A stretch of 64,000 bases of DNA, from positions 1 to 64,000 of the forward strand of contig JAHDFD010000017.1 in NCBI GenBank assembly GCA_020628375.1, read 5' to 3'. Position 1 is the first letter of the stretch, and each line of letters opens with the position of its first letter. Positions 8,530 to 16,962 of this stretch are shown in pieces. The translations under genes and the position numbers were made by a program. The DNA comes from Chitinophagales bacterium (lineage in GTDB: Bacteria; Bacteroidota; Bacteroidia; Chitinophagales; UBA2359). The notes under the pieces were generated by a model that did not search any database, had not been told where the DNA came from, and saw nothing but the letters and a program-made list of their open reading frames with translations.

Positions 8530-9048
8530 ATGCAGCGTGTCATGGTCATTGGTTGTTGTGGAGCAGGAAAGTCAACATTATCGAAACAATTGCACCAAAT
8601 ATTAGGGCTTGAACTCATACATTTAGATCAGCAGTATTTTTCACCGAATTGGGTGGAAATGGAAGCTTCAGCATGGGATGAAAAGGTTAAAGAATTAGTA
8701 CAAAAAGATACTTGGATCATTGACGGTAACTATAATAGAACAATGGACATTCGCTTAGAAAAAGCCGATACTGTAATATTCTTGGATCAACCTCGATGGA
8801 AATGTTTTTATCGTGTATTGAAAAGAGTTATCACGAATTATGGTCAGGTTCGACCAGATATGGCAGAAGATTGCCCCGAACGTTTCGATCTTGAGTTTTT
8901 GATTTATGTAGCTCGATTCCATAAAGACAAAAGACCAGCATTGTTAAAAAGAATTCAACATTTGGATACGAATAAAAAATTGTATTGGTTGAAGAATGAT
9001 AAAGCGGTGAATGATTTTTTGGAAAATGTAGAACAAGAAAAACTTTGA
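8530..9048 (+). CDS. P-loop kinase-like protein (adenylate kinase/FlaR-type)
   Basis: A 172-aa cytoplasmic protein with a Walker A loop (GCCGAGKST, residues 8-16), followed by the HLDQQYFSPNW pattern typical of proteins annotated as adenylate kinase-like or topology modulation (FlaR-like) ATPases. The TWIIDGNYNRTMD segment and the later VIFLDQPR strand fit this nucleoside-kinase fold. The substrate is unknown. It sits 2 nt after the mutase and 3 nt before mpl, so it is probably co-transcribed. Confidence 0.8.
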   Translation: MQRVMVIGCCGAGKSTLSKQLHQILGLELIHLDQQYFSPNWVEMEASAWDEKVKELVQKDTWIIDGNYNRTMDIRLEKADTVIFLDQPRWKCFYRVLKRVITNYGQVRPDMAEDCPERFDLEFLIYVARFHKDKRPALLKRIQHLDTNKKLYWLKNDKAVNDFLENVEQEKL

Positions 9049-9051
9049 AAA

Positions 9052-10428
9052 ATGCCTGAGAATAAACAGCAACAAATACATTTCATTTCTGTTGGCGGCG
9101 CAATTATGCACCAGTTAGCAATAGCATTACACCAAAAAGGCTATCAGGTAAGTGGTTCCGATGATGAAATTTATGATCCTTCCAGATCGGAGTTGGAGAA
9201 ATATGGTTTGTTACCAAAAGAATTTGGTTGGTTTGAAGAAAATATTCACGATCAGTTAGATGCCGTTATCTTGGGAATGCATGCTCGAAAGGGTAATCCT
9301 GAATTAGAAAAAGCGCAGACTTTAGGAATTCCCATTTATTCTTTTCCAGAATATATTTACGAACAATCTAAAGATAAGCTAAGAATTGTTATAGCCGGAA
9401 GTCATGGTAAAACCACAACCACTGCTATGGTAATGCACGTATTGAAAGCTTCAGGTCTCGATTTCGATTATCTGGTTGGCGCACGTTTGGAAGGCTTCTC
9501 TTATTCTGTTAAGATCACCGACGCTCCAATAATTGTTATCGAAGGAGATGAATATCTTTCTTCTGCTTTAGAAATGCGTTCAAAGTTCCACTTCTATCAC
9601 CCACAAATAGCTTTGATCACTGGAATTGCACACGATCATATCAATGTTTTTCCAACTTTTGAATCCTATCTGGAAACCTTTAAAGTTTTCGTCAAAAACC
9701 TGAGTGCTGATAGCCATGTGGTTTGGTGTGGTGAAGATGAATATTTATCGGATATAGTTTCAGTGAATCAACAAATCACAACCCACGAATATCATACGCC
9801 TGAATTCATCATTGAAAATTATCGTTTTCAAATACCTGATGAAGATGGGCAGTCTGTTCCGCTTTCCATAATCGGAAAACACAATATGCAAAATCTGGCA
9901 GGAGCTAAAAAAGTATGTGATTTGGCTGGTTTGAGCGATGAACAATTCTATAATGCAATAAAAAGCTTTAAGGGAGCGAGTAAACGATTACAATTACTTC
10001 GTTCTGAAAATAATAAAGCTGTATTCCTCGATTTTGCCCACGCACCTTCTAAAGTTAAAGCAACCGTAGAAAGTGTAGCGCAAACATTCAAGGATAAACG
10101 ATTGATCGCCATTTTTGAATTACATACTTACAGTAGCTTGAATAAAGAATTTTTACAGGAGTATGCAAAAAGTTTAAATCCTGCTAGTAGTGCTGCGGTC
10201 TTTTATTCAGAACATACACTTGAAATAAAAAAAATGCCTCCATTATCAAAACAATTCGTTCAAAATTCGTTTGAATATGACGAATTGCTTGTCTGTACCG
10301 ATAAAAATGAGCTGGAAACATTCTTAAAAAATCAAAAATTTGATGATAGTGTACTATTATTAATGAGTTCTGGTAAATTAGGTGGCTTGAAATTAGAAGA
10401 TATACTTAACTTCGTGTTCCCAATATAG
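9052..10428 (+). CDS. mpl: UDP-MurNAc:L-Ala-gamma-D-Glu-meso-DAP ligase
   Basis: A 458-aa Mur ligase of the Mpl type, which rejoins recovered murein tripeptide to UDP-MurNAc in peptidoglycan recycling. The N-terminal domain has FISVGGAIMHQLA, where the Mur family has a GxGGxGM-like loop. The ATP loop is GSHGKTTTT (116-124), followed by EGDEYLSS and HDHINVFPT, and the C-terminal domain includes FLDFAHAPSKVKATV. Length matches E. coli Mpl (457 aa). MurC is the alternative, but the DAHAPSK-type C-terminal motif and the acidic EGDEY stretch favour Mpl. Confidence 0.92.
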   Translation: MPENKQQQIHFISVGGAIMHQLAIALHQKGYQVSGSDDEIYDPSRSELEKYGLLPKEFGWFEENIHDQLDAVILGMHARKGNPELEKAQTLGIPIYSFPEYIYEQSKDKLRIVIAGSHGKTTTTAMVMHVLKASGLDFDYLVGARLEGFSYSVKITDAPIIVIEGDEYLSSALEMRSKFHFYHPQIALITGIAHDHINVFPTFESYLETFKVFVKNLSADSHVVWCGEDEYLSDIVSVNQQITTHEYHTPEFIIENYRFQIPDEDGQSVPLSIIGKHNMQNLAGAKKVCDLAGLSDEQFYNAIKSFKGASKRLQLLRSENNKAVFLDFAHAPSKVKATVESVAQTFKDKRLIAIFELHTYSSLNKEFLQEYAKSLNPASSAAVFYSEHTLEIKKMPPLSKQFVQNSFEYDELLVCTDKNELETFLKNQKFDDSVLLLMSSGKLGGLKLEDILNFVFPI

Positions 10429-10464
10429 TGATCGGAACGGTTGCTAATGACTAATAACTGAAAT

Positions 10465-11232
10465 ATGAATATCAAACTGGAAAAACCTATTGTTTTTTTT
10501 GATCTGGAAACAACCGGAATTAATCTGGCGAATGATCGCATTGTTGAGGTGTTTATGCTGAAAGTATTGCCTAACGGCGAAAAAGAAGAATACTACTCTT
10601 TAGTAAATCCCAAAATGCCTATTCCTGCACTTGTATCTGAAATTCACGGAATTACTGATGAAAAAGTAGCAGACGCCCCTAGTTTTTTTAATATAGCACA
10701 CGATGTTGAACGTTTTTTAGATGGTTGTGATCTGGCGGGTTTTAACTCCAACTATTTCGATATTCCTTTACTGAAAGAAGAGTTTTACCGAGTAGGTATT
10801 GTTTTCGATATTGAATCGAGAAGTAATGTAGATGTATTTAAGATATTTACACGTATGGAACCACGTAATCTGGCTTCAGCAGTTAAATTCTATTGTAATA
10901 AATCATTGGAAGATGCCCATTCTGCCAAAGCTGATGTATATGCTACTTATGATGTGTTCTGTGCTCAGTTAGAAAAGTATGAGGGCAAGATGGAGAATGA
11001 TATTCAAAAGTTGAGCGATTTTTCTAAAGATGGTAACTATATCGATAGTGGTAGAAGATTCGTGCGAAACGATAAAGGCATTGCTCTATTTAACTTCGGA
11101 AAACATAAAGGAAAGCCTGTTGAAGAGGTACTTAAAAAAGAACCTATGTATTACGATTGGATGATGCGTAGTGATTTCTTACGTGATACCAAACAAAAGT
11201 TAACTGAGATAAAAGAGAAAATGAAGCGTTAA
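10465..11232 (+). CDS. DnaQ-like 3'-5' exonuclease
   Basis: A 255-aa protein with the DEDDh exonuclease fold: DLETTG (Asp13, Glu15), HGITDEKV, NSNYFDIPLL (Asp99), and AHSAKADVYAT (His152, Asp157). All four metal ligands and the catalytic His are present. The segment after about residue 205 (FNFGKHKGKPVEEV, then YYDWMM) is a small extra domain seen in Bacteroidota exonucleases (DUF3820-like). It may act as a proofreading or repair nuclease. No polymerase domain is attached, so it is not itself DNA polymerase III. Confidence 0.87.
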   Translation: MNIKLEKPIVFFDLETTGINLANDRIVEVFMLKVLPNGEKEEYYSLVNPKMPIPALVSEIHGITDEKVADAPSFFNIAHDVERFLDGCDLAGFNSNYFDIPLLKEEFYRVGIVFDIESRSNVDVFKIFTRMEPRNLASAVKFYCNKSLEDAHSAKADVYATYDVFCAQLEKYEGKMENDIQKLSDFSKDGNYIDSGRRFVRNDKGIALFNFGKHKGKPVEEVLKKEPMYYDWMMRSDFLRDTKQKLTEIKEKMKR

Positions 11233-11246
11233 TTTGCTTCTTTTTA
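11222..11246 (+). terminator. Weak hairpin plus T-run after the exonuclease gene
   Basis: GAAGC (11223-11227) pairs with GCTTC (11236-11240), flanked by A4 and T5, with the stop codon in the loop. The stem is only 5 bp, so this is a weak terminator candidate. Confidence 0.35.
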
Positions 11247-11277
11247 ATTGTTCTTAAACACAATAAGCATTTAGATC

Positions 11278-12003
11278 TTGTCGGATAGCTTAGTAATCAT
11301 ACCAACATATAATGAATTAGGAAATATAGAACGCATGATCGAGACGGTAATGCGCCTGAACGATTCTTTTCATTTATTGATCGTTGATGATAATTCACCA
11401 GACGGAACCGCTGATGTGGTTAAGAAGCTTATGCTAAAATACCCGGACCAACTTAGTTTAATGGAACGTGCCGGGAAGCAAGGCTTAGGAACGGCTTATA
11501 TTGCCGGTTTTAAGTGGGCTTTGGAAAGAGATTATGAGTACATTTTTGAAATGGATGCAGACTTTTCTCATAATCCCAATGACTTGATTCGCCTGAAAAA
11601 TGCCTGTGCAATTGATGGAGCTGATATGTCGGTTGGTTCAAGGTATGTGAAAGGTGGAAATGTTGAGAATTGGGAAAAGAAGCGCATTTTACTTTCTACT
11701 TATGCTTCTTACTATGTGAAGTTTATTACCTGGTTACCAGTTAACGATACCACCGCTGGTTTCGTGTGTTATACGAGAAAGGTATTAAAGACAATGGTAT
11801 TGGATGATATCCGTTTTGTCGGATATGCCTTTCAGATAGAAATGAAATATACTGCCCACCGCTTAGGATTTAAAATTGCAGAAGTTCCTATTACTTTTAC
11901 CGACAGGGAAGTAGGAGAGTCGAAAATGAGTATGAAAATATTCAAAGAAGCACTCTGGGGAGTGTTTTATCTACGATTCAAAAAGTACAAATCGAACAAA
12001 TAG
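11278..12003 (+). CDS. Polyprenol monophosphomannose synthase-like family 2 glycosyltransferase
   Basis: A 241-aa GT-A glycosyltransferase of the dolichyl-phosphate mannose synthase type, transferring a sugar from a nucleotide donor to a polyprenyl phosphate at the membrane. Motifs: IIPTYNELGNIE at the N-terminus, VDDNSPDGT, GKQGLGTAY, and MDADFSHNP, which carries the metal-binding DxD-like acidic pair. There is no C-terminal membrane domain, as in the soluble Dpm1-like class. The start is a TTG at 11278: no ATG lies upstream in frame, and the first internal ATG would remove the IIPTYNE strand. Confidence 0.85.
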   Translation: MSDSLVIIPTYNELGNIERMIETVMRLNDSFHLLIVDDNSPDGTADVVKKLMLKYPDQLSLMERAGKQGLGTAYIAGFKWALERDYEYIFEMDADFSHNPNDLIRLKNACAIDGADMSVGSRYVKGGNVENWEKKRILLSTYASYYVKFITWLPVNDTTAGFVCYTRKVLKTMVLDDIRFVGYAFQIEMKYTAHRLGFKIAEVPITFTDREVGESKMSMKIFKEALWGVFYLRFKKYKSNK

Positions 12004-12496
12004 ATTTAGTTGCTTTCAAGGTGGCTGAGCGAAGTCCAAGTCATTAACAACAACCTAACAGATACGAATGACTGAATACTGGTCATTCAGAACGAAACGA
12101 AGCTTTGCGTAGTTGAAGTGAAGAATCTGGAAATTATACAATTTATGGTTTAATTTGTCGGTCATTCCGAAGTATGAGGAATCTGCTCACTTTAAAATGC
12201 TGGCTATCAAGATTCTTTCGAGTGTCGAATCACTCATAAAATCGTCAGAATGGTTCGTCATACGATGACAAGAATATAATAGCCACAAATTAACTAACAA
12301 ATTGTATTATAGGTTTGATAAGATGCTTGATTTCAAATTTCACTTTAATCATTTTCCAATCAGAATGGTTCGTCATAGGATGATTCGTTATACGATAACC
12401 AGAAATTTGAATAAGACAATGAATAAAATAGTGATGGATATACTATTTTACATTTGTCTAGCGAAGCTATTACAACAAATCTGTTTGAGAATAAAT
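12004..12496. repeat. Gene-free region with small palindromic repeats
   Basis: No convincing gene. The word CAGAATGGTTCGTCATA occurs at 12246-12262 and 12361-12377. Two related hairpins follow them: GTCAT-ACG-ATGAC (12257-12269) and GTTAT-ACG-ATAAC (12387-12399). Words like GTCATTC and GAAGAATCT, common in Bacteroidota extragenic repeats, occur in the first half. I infer a decayed patch of REP-like elements. Confidence 0.5.
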
Positions 12497-12937
12497 TTAT
12501 CTGAAGTTTGAAAATTCAGTATGTGGAACTTCCACTGAAGCGTGTTCTTCCAGTAGTTTTCTGAAATTGGTTTGGCTCACTGCTCCTTCCACTCTTTCCT
12601 GTAAATTTCCGTTCGCGTCAAAAAACATAAAGGTAGGAGCAACAGAAACATTGTGTTCGCTTCCTAATCTTTTACCACTGTAATGCGAAATATTTACACT
12701 GTAAGTTAAATATTTTTCATTCGCTATTTGTGATACTTGCTGATCAGAGAATACTTCTCTTTTCATACGCTCACAAGGAGGGCAAATGTCCATCGTAAAG
12801 TAAACGATAAATGGTTTCTTATATACTTCAGCTTGTTTCACCATAGCCTCATGGTCATCTACATAGCTAAAGTCAATTTGGGCAGAAACATTGTAACTTA
12901 CAAACAGGAAGCAGCATAGGAAAAGTGTTCGTAACAT
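12497..12937 (-). CDS. Secreted thioredoxin-like protein with CPPC motif
   Basis: A 146-aa periplasmic thioredoxin-fold protein. A signal peptide (1-20, ending SAQ) precedes a short domain with KPFIVYFTMDICPPCERMK. The active-site pair Cys52/Cys55 has the sequence CPPC, and the family cis-Pro region is seen as SVAPTFMFFD. It probably reduces or exchanges disulfides in the envelope; the partner is unknown. Its downstream neighbour on the right is insulated by the hairpin at 12994-13034. Confidence 0.82.
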   Translation of the reverse strand: MLRTLFLCCFLFVSYNVSAQIDFSYVDDHEAMVKQAEVYKKPFIVYFTMDICPPCERMKREVFSDQQVSQIANEKYLTYSVNISHYSGKRLGSEHNVSVAPTFMFFDANGNLQERVEGAVSQTNFRKLLEEHASVEVPHTEFSNFR

Positions 12938-12993
12938 AATTATTCAATTAATAAGTTCTGCTTTTTTCAAGCAAATACATATATGAAAAATGC

Positions 12994-13034
12994 AAAAATA
13001 AAAAAACTTGGTCTTATTTGCAAAGACCAAGTTT
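12994..13034 (-). terminator. Strong terminator of the peptidoglycan-binding repeat protein gene
   Basis: A perfect 12-bp stem, AAACTTGGTCTT (13004-13015) with AAGACCAAGTTT (13023-13034), is followed on the minus strand by a run of seven T and then more T. It lies about 55 nt beyond the stop at 13089. Confidence 0.85.
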
Positions 13035-13088
13035 CATTATGATAGAATATTAACTGTGAAGTTAAATTCTTAGTATGTAATTATTAGA

Positions 13089-14069
13089 TTATTTTAAACC
13101 TAATGCTTTTAATACTGCGTCAGGAACGCTTGTTCCACTCCATGAAGCAGAGATACCGTTATCAGCAGCGAATTTGTTGATAGCTGCACGAGTATCAGAA
13201 CCCATTACACCGTCAACACCCATTGGACCGATGTTGTATCCACGTGCTACTAAAGCAGACTGGATATCACGTACTGAAGCTCCGATGCTGTAAGTACGAG
13301 TTGAAGATCCAACTGAGTTACAGTTTACTTCAGTCCATCCACCTACTCTCTCTGGAGAAACTAAACGACGAGAAGTAATAGTTTTGTATTCAGCAGGGAT
13401 AGCGATTTCGTTAGCAGAAGCTGGACGATCTAAAACTTGCTTAGTAATTGAACGGAATTCAGCAGGTACAGAATTTTCTTGTACTTGAGCTGGGTTCTGA
13501 ACTACAGTTTTAGTAATAGTTTTGAATTCTGCAGGTATAGGAATTTCACGAGTTGAAGCAGGAGTTTTAAGTACTTGCTTAGTTACAGTACGGTACTCAG
13601 CTGGCTTTTCAACTAAACACCAGATCATACAATCGTCTGGGTTAGCTCCTTGACATCCTGAAGAACGACGTTGCTTTTTCCACTCTGTTGAAGCAGGAGA
13701 AACCATCATTTGCTCTGATACAGTTTCGTAAACTGGTGGAACGTACTCTAAACGTGAACCAGCTTCTTTAACCATGATTTCTTCAGTAACAGTAGTGTAA
13801 GAAGGAGGAGTTACAGTTAAAACAGTGTAGCTGTCTTTAACCATGATTTCTTCTGAAACAGTTTGGTAAGTTGCAGGAGCTACTTCGATACGAGATGAAG
13901 CTTCTTTTACCAATACTTCTTCTGAAGTAGTTTCCCACTGCTCAGGAATTACACACTTTGCGTAACATTTTCCTGGCTGAGCGTTTGGAGGGAAATCACC
14001 CTGCGCCATCGCGTTACCACAAAAGAAGACTGTTGCAGCAGTCAAAAGAATTTTGTTGAAATTTTTCAT
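13089..14069 (-). CDS. Secreted repeat protein with C-terminal peptidoglycan-binding domain
   Basis: A 326-aa exported protein with signal peptide 1-22 (ending AMAQ). From about residue 45 to 250 it has seven or eight copies of a degenerate repeat of about 23-30 aa, with the pattern (E/K)(E/Q)(I/V)(M/L)V..PA....(I/V)PAEY.T(V/I)T. The C-terminus (about 262-324) is a PG_binding_1 domain, with VRDIQSALVARGYNIGP and VDGVMGSDTRAAINKFA. It probably sits on the cell wall. Function is unknown; repeated PAEY/PATY strands suggest a filamentous or adhesive region (inference). A strong terminator follows. Confidence 0.85.
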   Translation of the reverse strand: MKNFNKILLTAATVFFCGNAMAQGDFPPNAQPGKCYAKCVIPEQWETTSEEVLVKEASSRIEVAPATYQTVSEEIMVKDSYTVLTVTPPSYTTVTEEIMVKEAGSRLEYVPPVYETVSEQMMVSPASTEWKKQRRSSGCQGANPDDCMIWCLVEKPAEYRTVTKQVLKTPASTREIPIPAEFKTITKTVVQNPAQVQENSVPAEFRSITKQVLDRPASANEIAIPAEYKTITSRRLVSPERVGGWTEVNCNSVGSSTRTYSIGASVRDIQSALVARGYNIGPMGVDGVMGSDTRAAINKFAADNGISASWSGTSVPDAVLKALGLK

Positions 14070-14287
14070 GTTGAAAAAAATTTTGTTGATAAATTATGAA
14101 ATTAAGAGTAGTTAGATTACAAATTCAAACTACAAAATTACTTACATTTTATTAAAATAAAGAAAAATTATATGTTAATCAAATTTTCTTTATTGTTCAG
14201 CCAAAATAGAATTAACAATTTTTGACTATTTCTTAGACTTAAACACGTGCAAAGGTCACTTGTTTAGAGCAAAAATACAAATCGAAT

Positions 14288-15925
14288 TTAAGTTTGCAAA
14301 ATTCCAAGCTTAAAAGCTTCTTTTATAGGGGCGTTATTTGCAGCTTTTATCGATGTCGATATGATATTTCGTGTTTCTGATGGATCAATTATTTCGTCGA
14401 TCCATAAACGGGATGCAGCGTAGGTAGCGGTAGTCTGCTTATCATATTTTTCTTTTATACCGTCCAGTATTTTCTGTTCATCTTCTTTCGATAATGTTTC
14501 TCCTTTTTTCTTTAATGATGCCACCTTTATCTGTGTCAGTGTTTTTGCAGCTTGTGAACCACCCATTACAGCAATTTTGGCTGTTGGCCATCCAAATATG
14601 AATCTTGGATCATAAGCCTTACCACACATGGCGTAATTTCCGGCTCCATAAGAATTACCAACCACTATGCTAATTTTAGGAACAATGGAATTGGAAACAG
14701 CATTGACCATTTTAGCCCCATCTTTAATAATGCCGCCATGCTCAGATCGTGAACCAACCATAAAGCCACTCACATCATGCAAAAATACCAATGGTATCTT
14801 CTTTTGATTACAATTCATGATGAACCGAGCTGCCTTGTCGGCACTATCAGAGTAAATCACTCCGCCGAATTGCATTTCTCCTTTCTTACTTTTTACCAGA
14901 CTACGCTGATTGGCAACAATACCTACCGACCAGCCATCTATTCGGGCATAAGCACAAATAATGGTTTTACCATAGCCTGCCTTGTATTGTCTGATACTGC
15001 CTTTGTCAACAATTCTTTTCATTAAGTCTATGGTATCGTAAGGTTTTAAACCACCTTCAGGATATATACCATAAATCGTTTTAGTCTCAAATTCAGGCTC
15101 AATTGCTTCAATACGATCGAAGCCCGCTTTTTCCTGTGCACCTACGCTAGCCATAATAGATCTGATTTCATCTAAACAAGCTTTATCATTCGGCATTTTA
15201 TAATCGGTAACACCTGAAATTTCACATTGAGTAGTTGCACCACCCAACGTTTCTTTATCTATATCTTCTCCAATTGCAGCCTTAACCAAGTATGGACCTG
15301 CCAGAAAAATAGAGCCTGTACCTTCAACGATTAGTGCTTCATCAGACATGATCGGTAAATAGGCTCCACCAGCTACACAACTTCCCATTACTGCCGCAAT
15401 TTGTTGAATGCCCATTGCAGACATTTTTGCATTGTTGCGGAATATTCTGCCGAAATGTTCCTTGTCAGGAAAAATTTCATCTTGCATAGGCAGGAATACC
15501 CCGGCACTATCTACCAGATAAATAATCGGCAAACGATTTTCCATAGCAATTTCCTGTGCCCTTAGGTTTTTCTTTCCAGCCATAGGAAACCATGCTCCTG
15601 CTTTTACAGTTGCATCGTTAGCAACGATTACGCAAAGGCGTTTATTTACATAACCCAAACCAGTTACTACACCTGCTGCCGGACAACCACCAACATCTTC
15701 GTACATCCCATGAGCTGCAAATAGTCCGAATTCTAAGAACTTAGACTTTTTATCAATCAGGTAATCAATACGTTCACGAGCGGTTAATTTACCTTTCGCA
15801 TGTTCTTTTTCGATTCGTTTAAGACCTCCTCCTTGTTTGATCTTATCGGCTAACTTACGAAGATTAGCAAGCTGTAGTCGCATGAAATCTTCATTTTTAT
15901 TGAATTCTAAATTTAATTTGGGCAT
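14288..15925 (-). CDS. Acyl-CoA carboxylase beta subunit (methylcrotonyl-CoA carboxylase type)
   Basis: A 545-aa carboxyltransferase that moves CO2 from carboxybiotin to an acyl-CoA. The motif series LRAQEIA, NRLPIIYLVDSAGVFLP, FPDKEHFGRIF, GSCVAGGAYLP and CGKAYDPRFIFGWP resembles methylcrotonyl-CoA carboxylase beta (leucine breakdown) more than propionyl-CoA carboxylase. An insertion of about 25 lysine/glutamate-rich residues lies before the final DEIIDPSETR motif. I chose the ATG at 15925 because MPKLNLEFNKNEDF fits the family start; an in-frame extension to 16069 would run into the SRP RNA. No biotin carboxylase alpha subunit lies nearby, so substrate specificity is not certain. Confidence 0.85.
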   Translation of the reverse strand: MPKLNLEFNKNEDFMRLQLANLRKLADKIKQGGGLKRIEKEHAKGKLTARERIDYLIDKKSKFLEFGLFAAHGMYEDVGGCPAAGVVTGLGYVNKRLCVIVANDATVKAGAWFPMAGKKNLRAQEIAMENRLPIIYLVDSAGVFLPMQDEIFPDKEHFGRIFRNNAKMSAMGIQQIAAVMGSCVAGGAYLPIMSDEALIVEGTGSIFLAGPYLVKAAIGEDIDKETLGGATTQCEISGVTDYKMPNDKACLDEIRSIMASVGAQEKAGFDRIEAIEPEFETKTIYGIYPEGGLKPYDTIDLMKRIVDKGSIRQYKAGYGKTIICAYARIDGWSVGIVANQRSLVKSKKGEMQFGGVIYSDSADKAARFIMNCNQKKIPLVFLHDVSGFMVGSRSEHGGIIKDGAKMVNAVSNSIVPKISIVVGNSYGAGNYAMCGKAYDPRFIFGWPTAKIAVMGGSQAAKTLTQIKVASLKKKGETLSKEDEQKILDGIKEKYDKQTTATYAASRLWIDEIIDPSETRNIISTSIKAANNAPIKEAFKLGILQT

Positions 15926-16005
15926 TGAAGAACTATTATTTTGGGGCTGCAAAAATAAAATGAAAAAAGTTATTACTTTTCTTGAATGTTTGAACAGAAT
16001 GATTC

Positions 16006-16013
16006 TAACTTTG
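16006..16013 (+). promoter_or_regulatory. -7 box of the SRP RNA gene
   Basis: TAACTTTG matches TAnnTTTG and lies 5-6 nt before the predicted 5' end of the RNA. A -33 TTG is not well placed. Confidence 0.5.
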
Positions 16014-16017
16014 CAGT

Positions 16018-16109
16018 GGGTCTCGACGATCAGCTCCTGCTGAACTCCCCCAGGGTCGGAAGGCAGCAAGGGTAGGTGGTTGAGCGATGTGTTTGAGGCC
16101 TATTTTTTT
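16018..16109 (+). ncRNA. ffs: Bacterial signal recognition particle RNA (4.5S type)
   Basis: The conserved SRP domain IV loop is present: CAGGGTCGGAAGGCAGCA followed by AGGGTA. The ends pair (GGGTCTC near 16018-16024 with GAGGCCT near 16095-16101, allowing G-U), giving a single long hairpin of about 85 nt. A T7 run follows immediately (about 16102-16109). It binds Ffh and directs nascent membrane and secreted proteins to FtsY/SecYEG. It lies between the divergently placed carboxylase gene and the GEVED protein gene. Confidence 0.93.
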
Positions 16110-16164
16110 CTTCTCTATTTACCATCCATTTCACCAATTTTCTTTTTGTTATAACTTTACGTTC

Positions 16165-16959
16165 ATGAAAAATGTATTCTTTTTTGTGTTGGCTTTTATT
16201 ACAATTGCTACAAATGCTCAAAACTATTGTGCTAATGAAGGAGTGATTACTACTTATGAATGGATTGCCAACGTTCAGGTATCAACTTTTCAAAACCCTA
16301 GTGATAATGATGGTGGTTATGCAGACTTTACAAATGAAGAGCCTATTGTTTTACCACAATTGGCTACTCCAACGATCAAGTTGACTCCGGGTATAGGAGC
16401 AAATAATGATACGCCTTATGAATACTGGCGAGTTTGGTTGGATTTCAATAATGACTACACTTTTTCTGATGACGAAATGATCTTTGACAGTAACGATACT
16501 TACGAAGGTCAGGTACAGGGAGAATTTTTCGTTCCACTTACACCTTTGGATACTACTTTTCTGATAACCCGAATGAGAGTGGCTATGAAATTTGTGAGTC
16601 CTGAAGCACCGGAATTACCTCAGGCATGTGGAGGCTTCACTTATGGAGAGGTAGAAGATTATGCGGTTAAAATATTAGAAACCAATATTCCTTTTCCTTC
16701 TACTTCCAATACTAACATTTTGATAGATGAAAACTGGAAGTTATTCCCTAATCCTGCCAATGAAGTTTTAAACTGGAAAGGTCTGGACAATAAGCTTACG
16801 AATATTCAATGTTTTGATGTTAATGGAAAATTAGTGCTTATACAAGAAGATGTTTTGAATAATAAAATAGATGTTGGTCATTTAGCATCTGGTAAATACA
16901 TAATTACAGCTAAATCAAAAGGGAGTGTTATAGCTCAACAGTTTGTTGTAGTGAGGTAA
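16165..16959 (+). CDS. Secreted GEVED-domain protein with T9SS sorting domain
   Basis: A 264-aa protein with signal peptide 1-18 (ending NAQ). The mid-region has WLDFNNDYTFSDDE and ends in TYGEVEDYAVKI, the signature of the GEVED beta-sandwich domain common in Bacteroidota exoproteins. The last 75 residues or so are a T9SS type A domain (WKLFPNPANEVLNW, then IQCFDVNGKLV, then LASGKYIITA). I chose the ATG at 16165, which starts the signal peptide; an earlier in-frame ATG lies within the SRP RNA. Binding partner unknown. Confidence 0.87.
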   Translation: MKNVFFFVLAFITIATNAQNYCANEGVITTYEWIANVQVSTFQNPSDNDGGYADFTNEEPIVLPQLATPTIKLTPGIGANNDTPYEYWRVWLDFNNDYTFSDDEMIFDSNDTYEGQVQGEFFVPLTPLDTTFLITRMRVAMKFVSPEAPELPQACGGFTYGEVEDYAVKILETNIPFPSTSNTNILIDENWKLFPNPANEVLNWKGLDNKLTNIQCFDVNGKLVLIQEDVLNNKIDVGHLASGKYIITAKSKGSVIAQQFVVVR

Positions 16960-16962
16960 GGT

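Noticed and set aside
12302-12511. Plus-strand frame of 69 codons in the repeat-rich gap
   Set aside because: Most of it is made of REP-like repeats and it overlaps the thioredoxin gene end; no coding pattern.
15926-16069. Longer N-terminus for the acyl-CoA carboxylase gene
   Set aside because: The extension runs antisense through the SRP RNA, and the family start fits the ATG at 15925.
16087-16164. Longer N-terminus for the GEVED/T9SS protein
   Set aside because: It would start inside the SRP RNA and its terminator; a good signal peptide begins at 16165.
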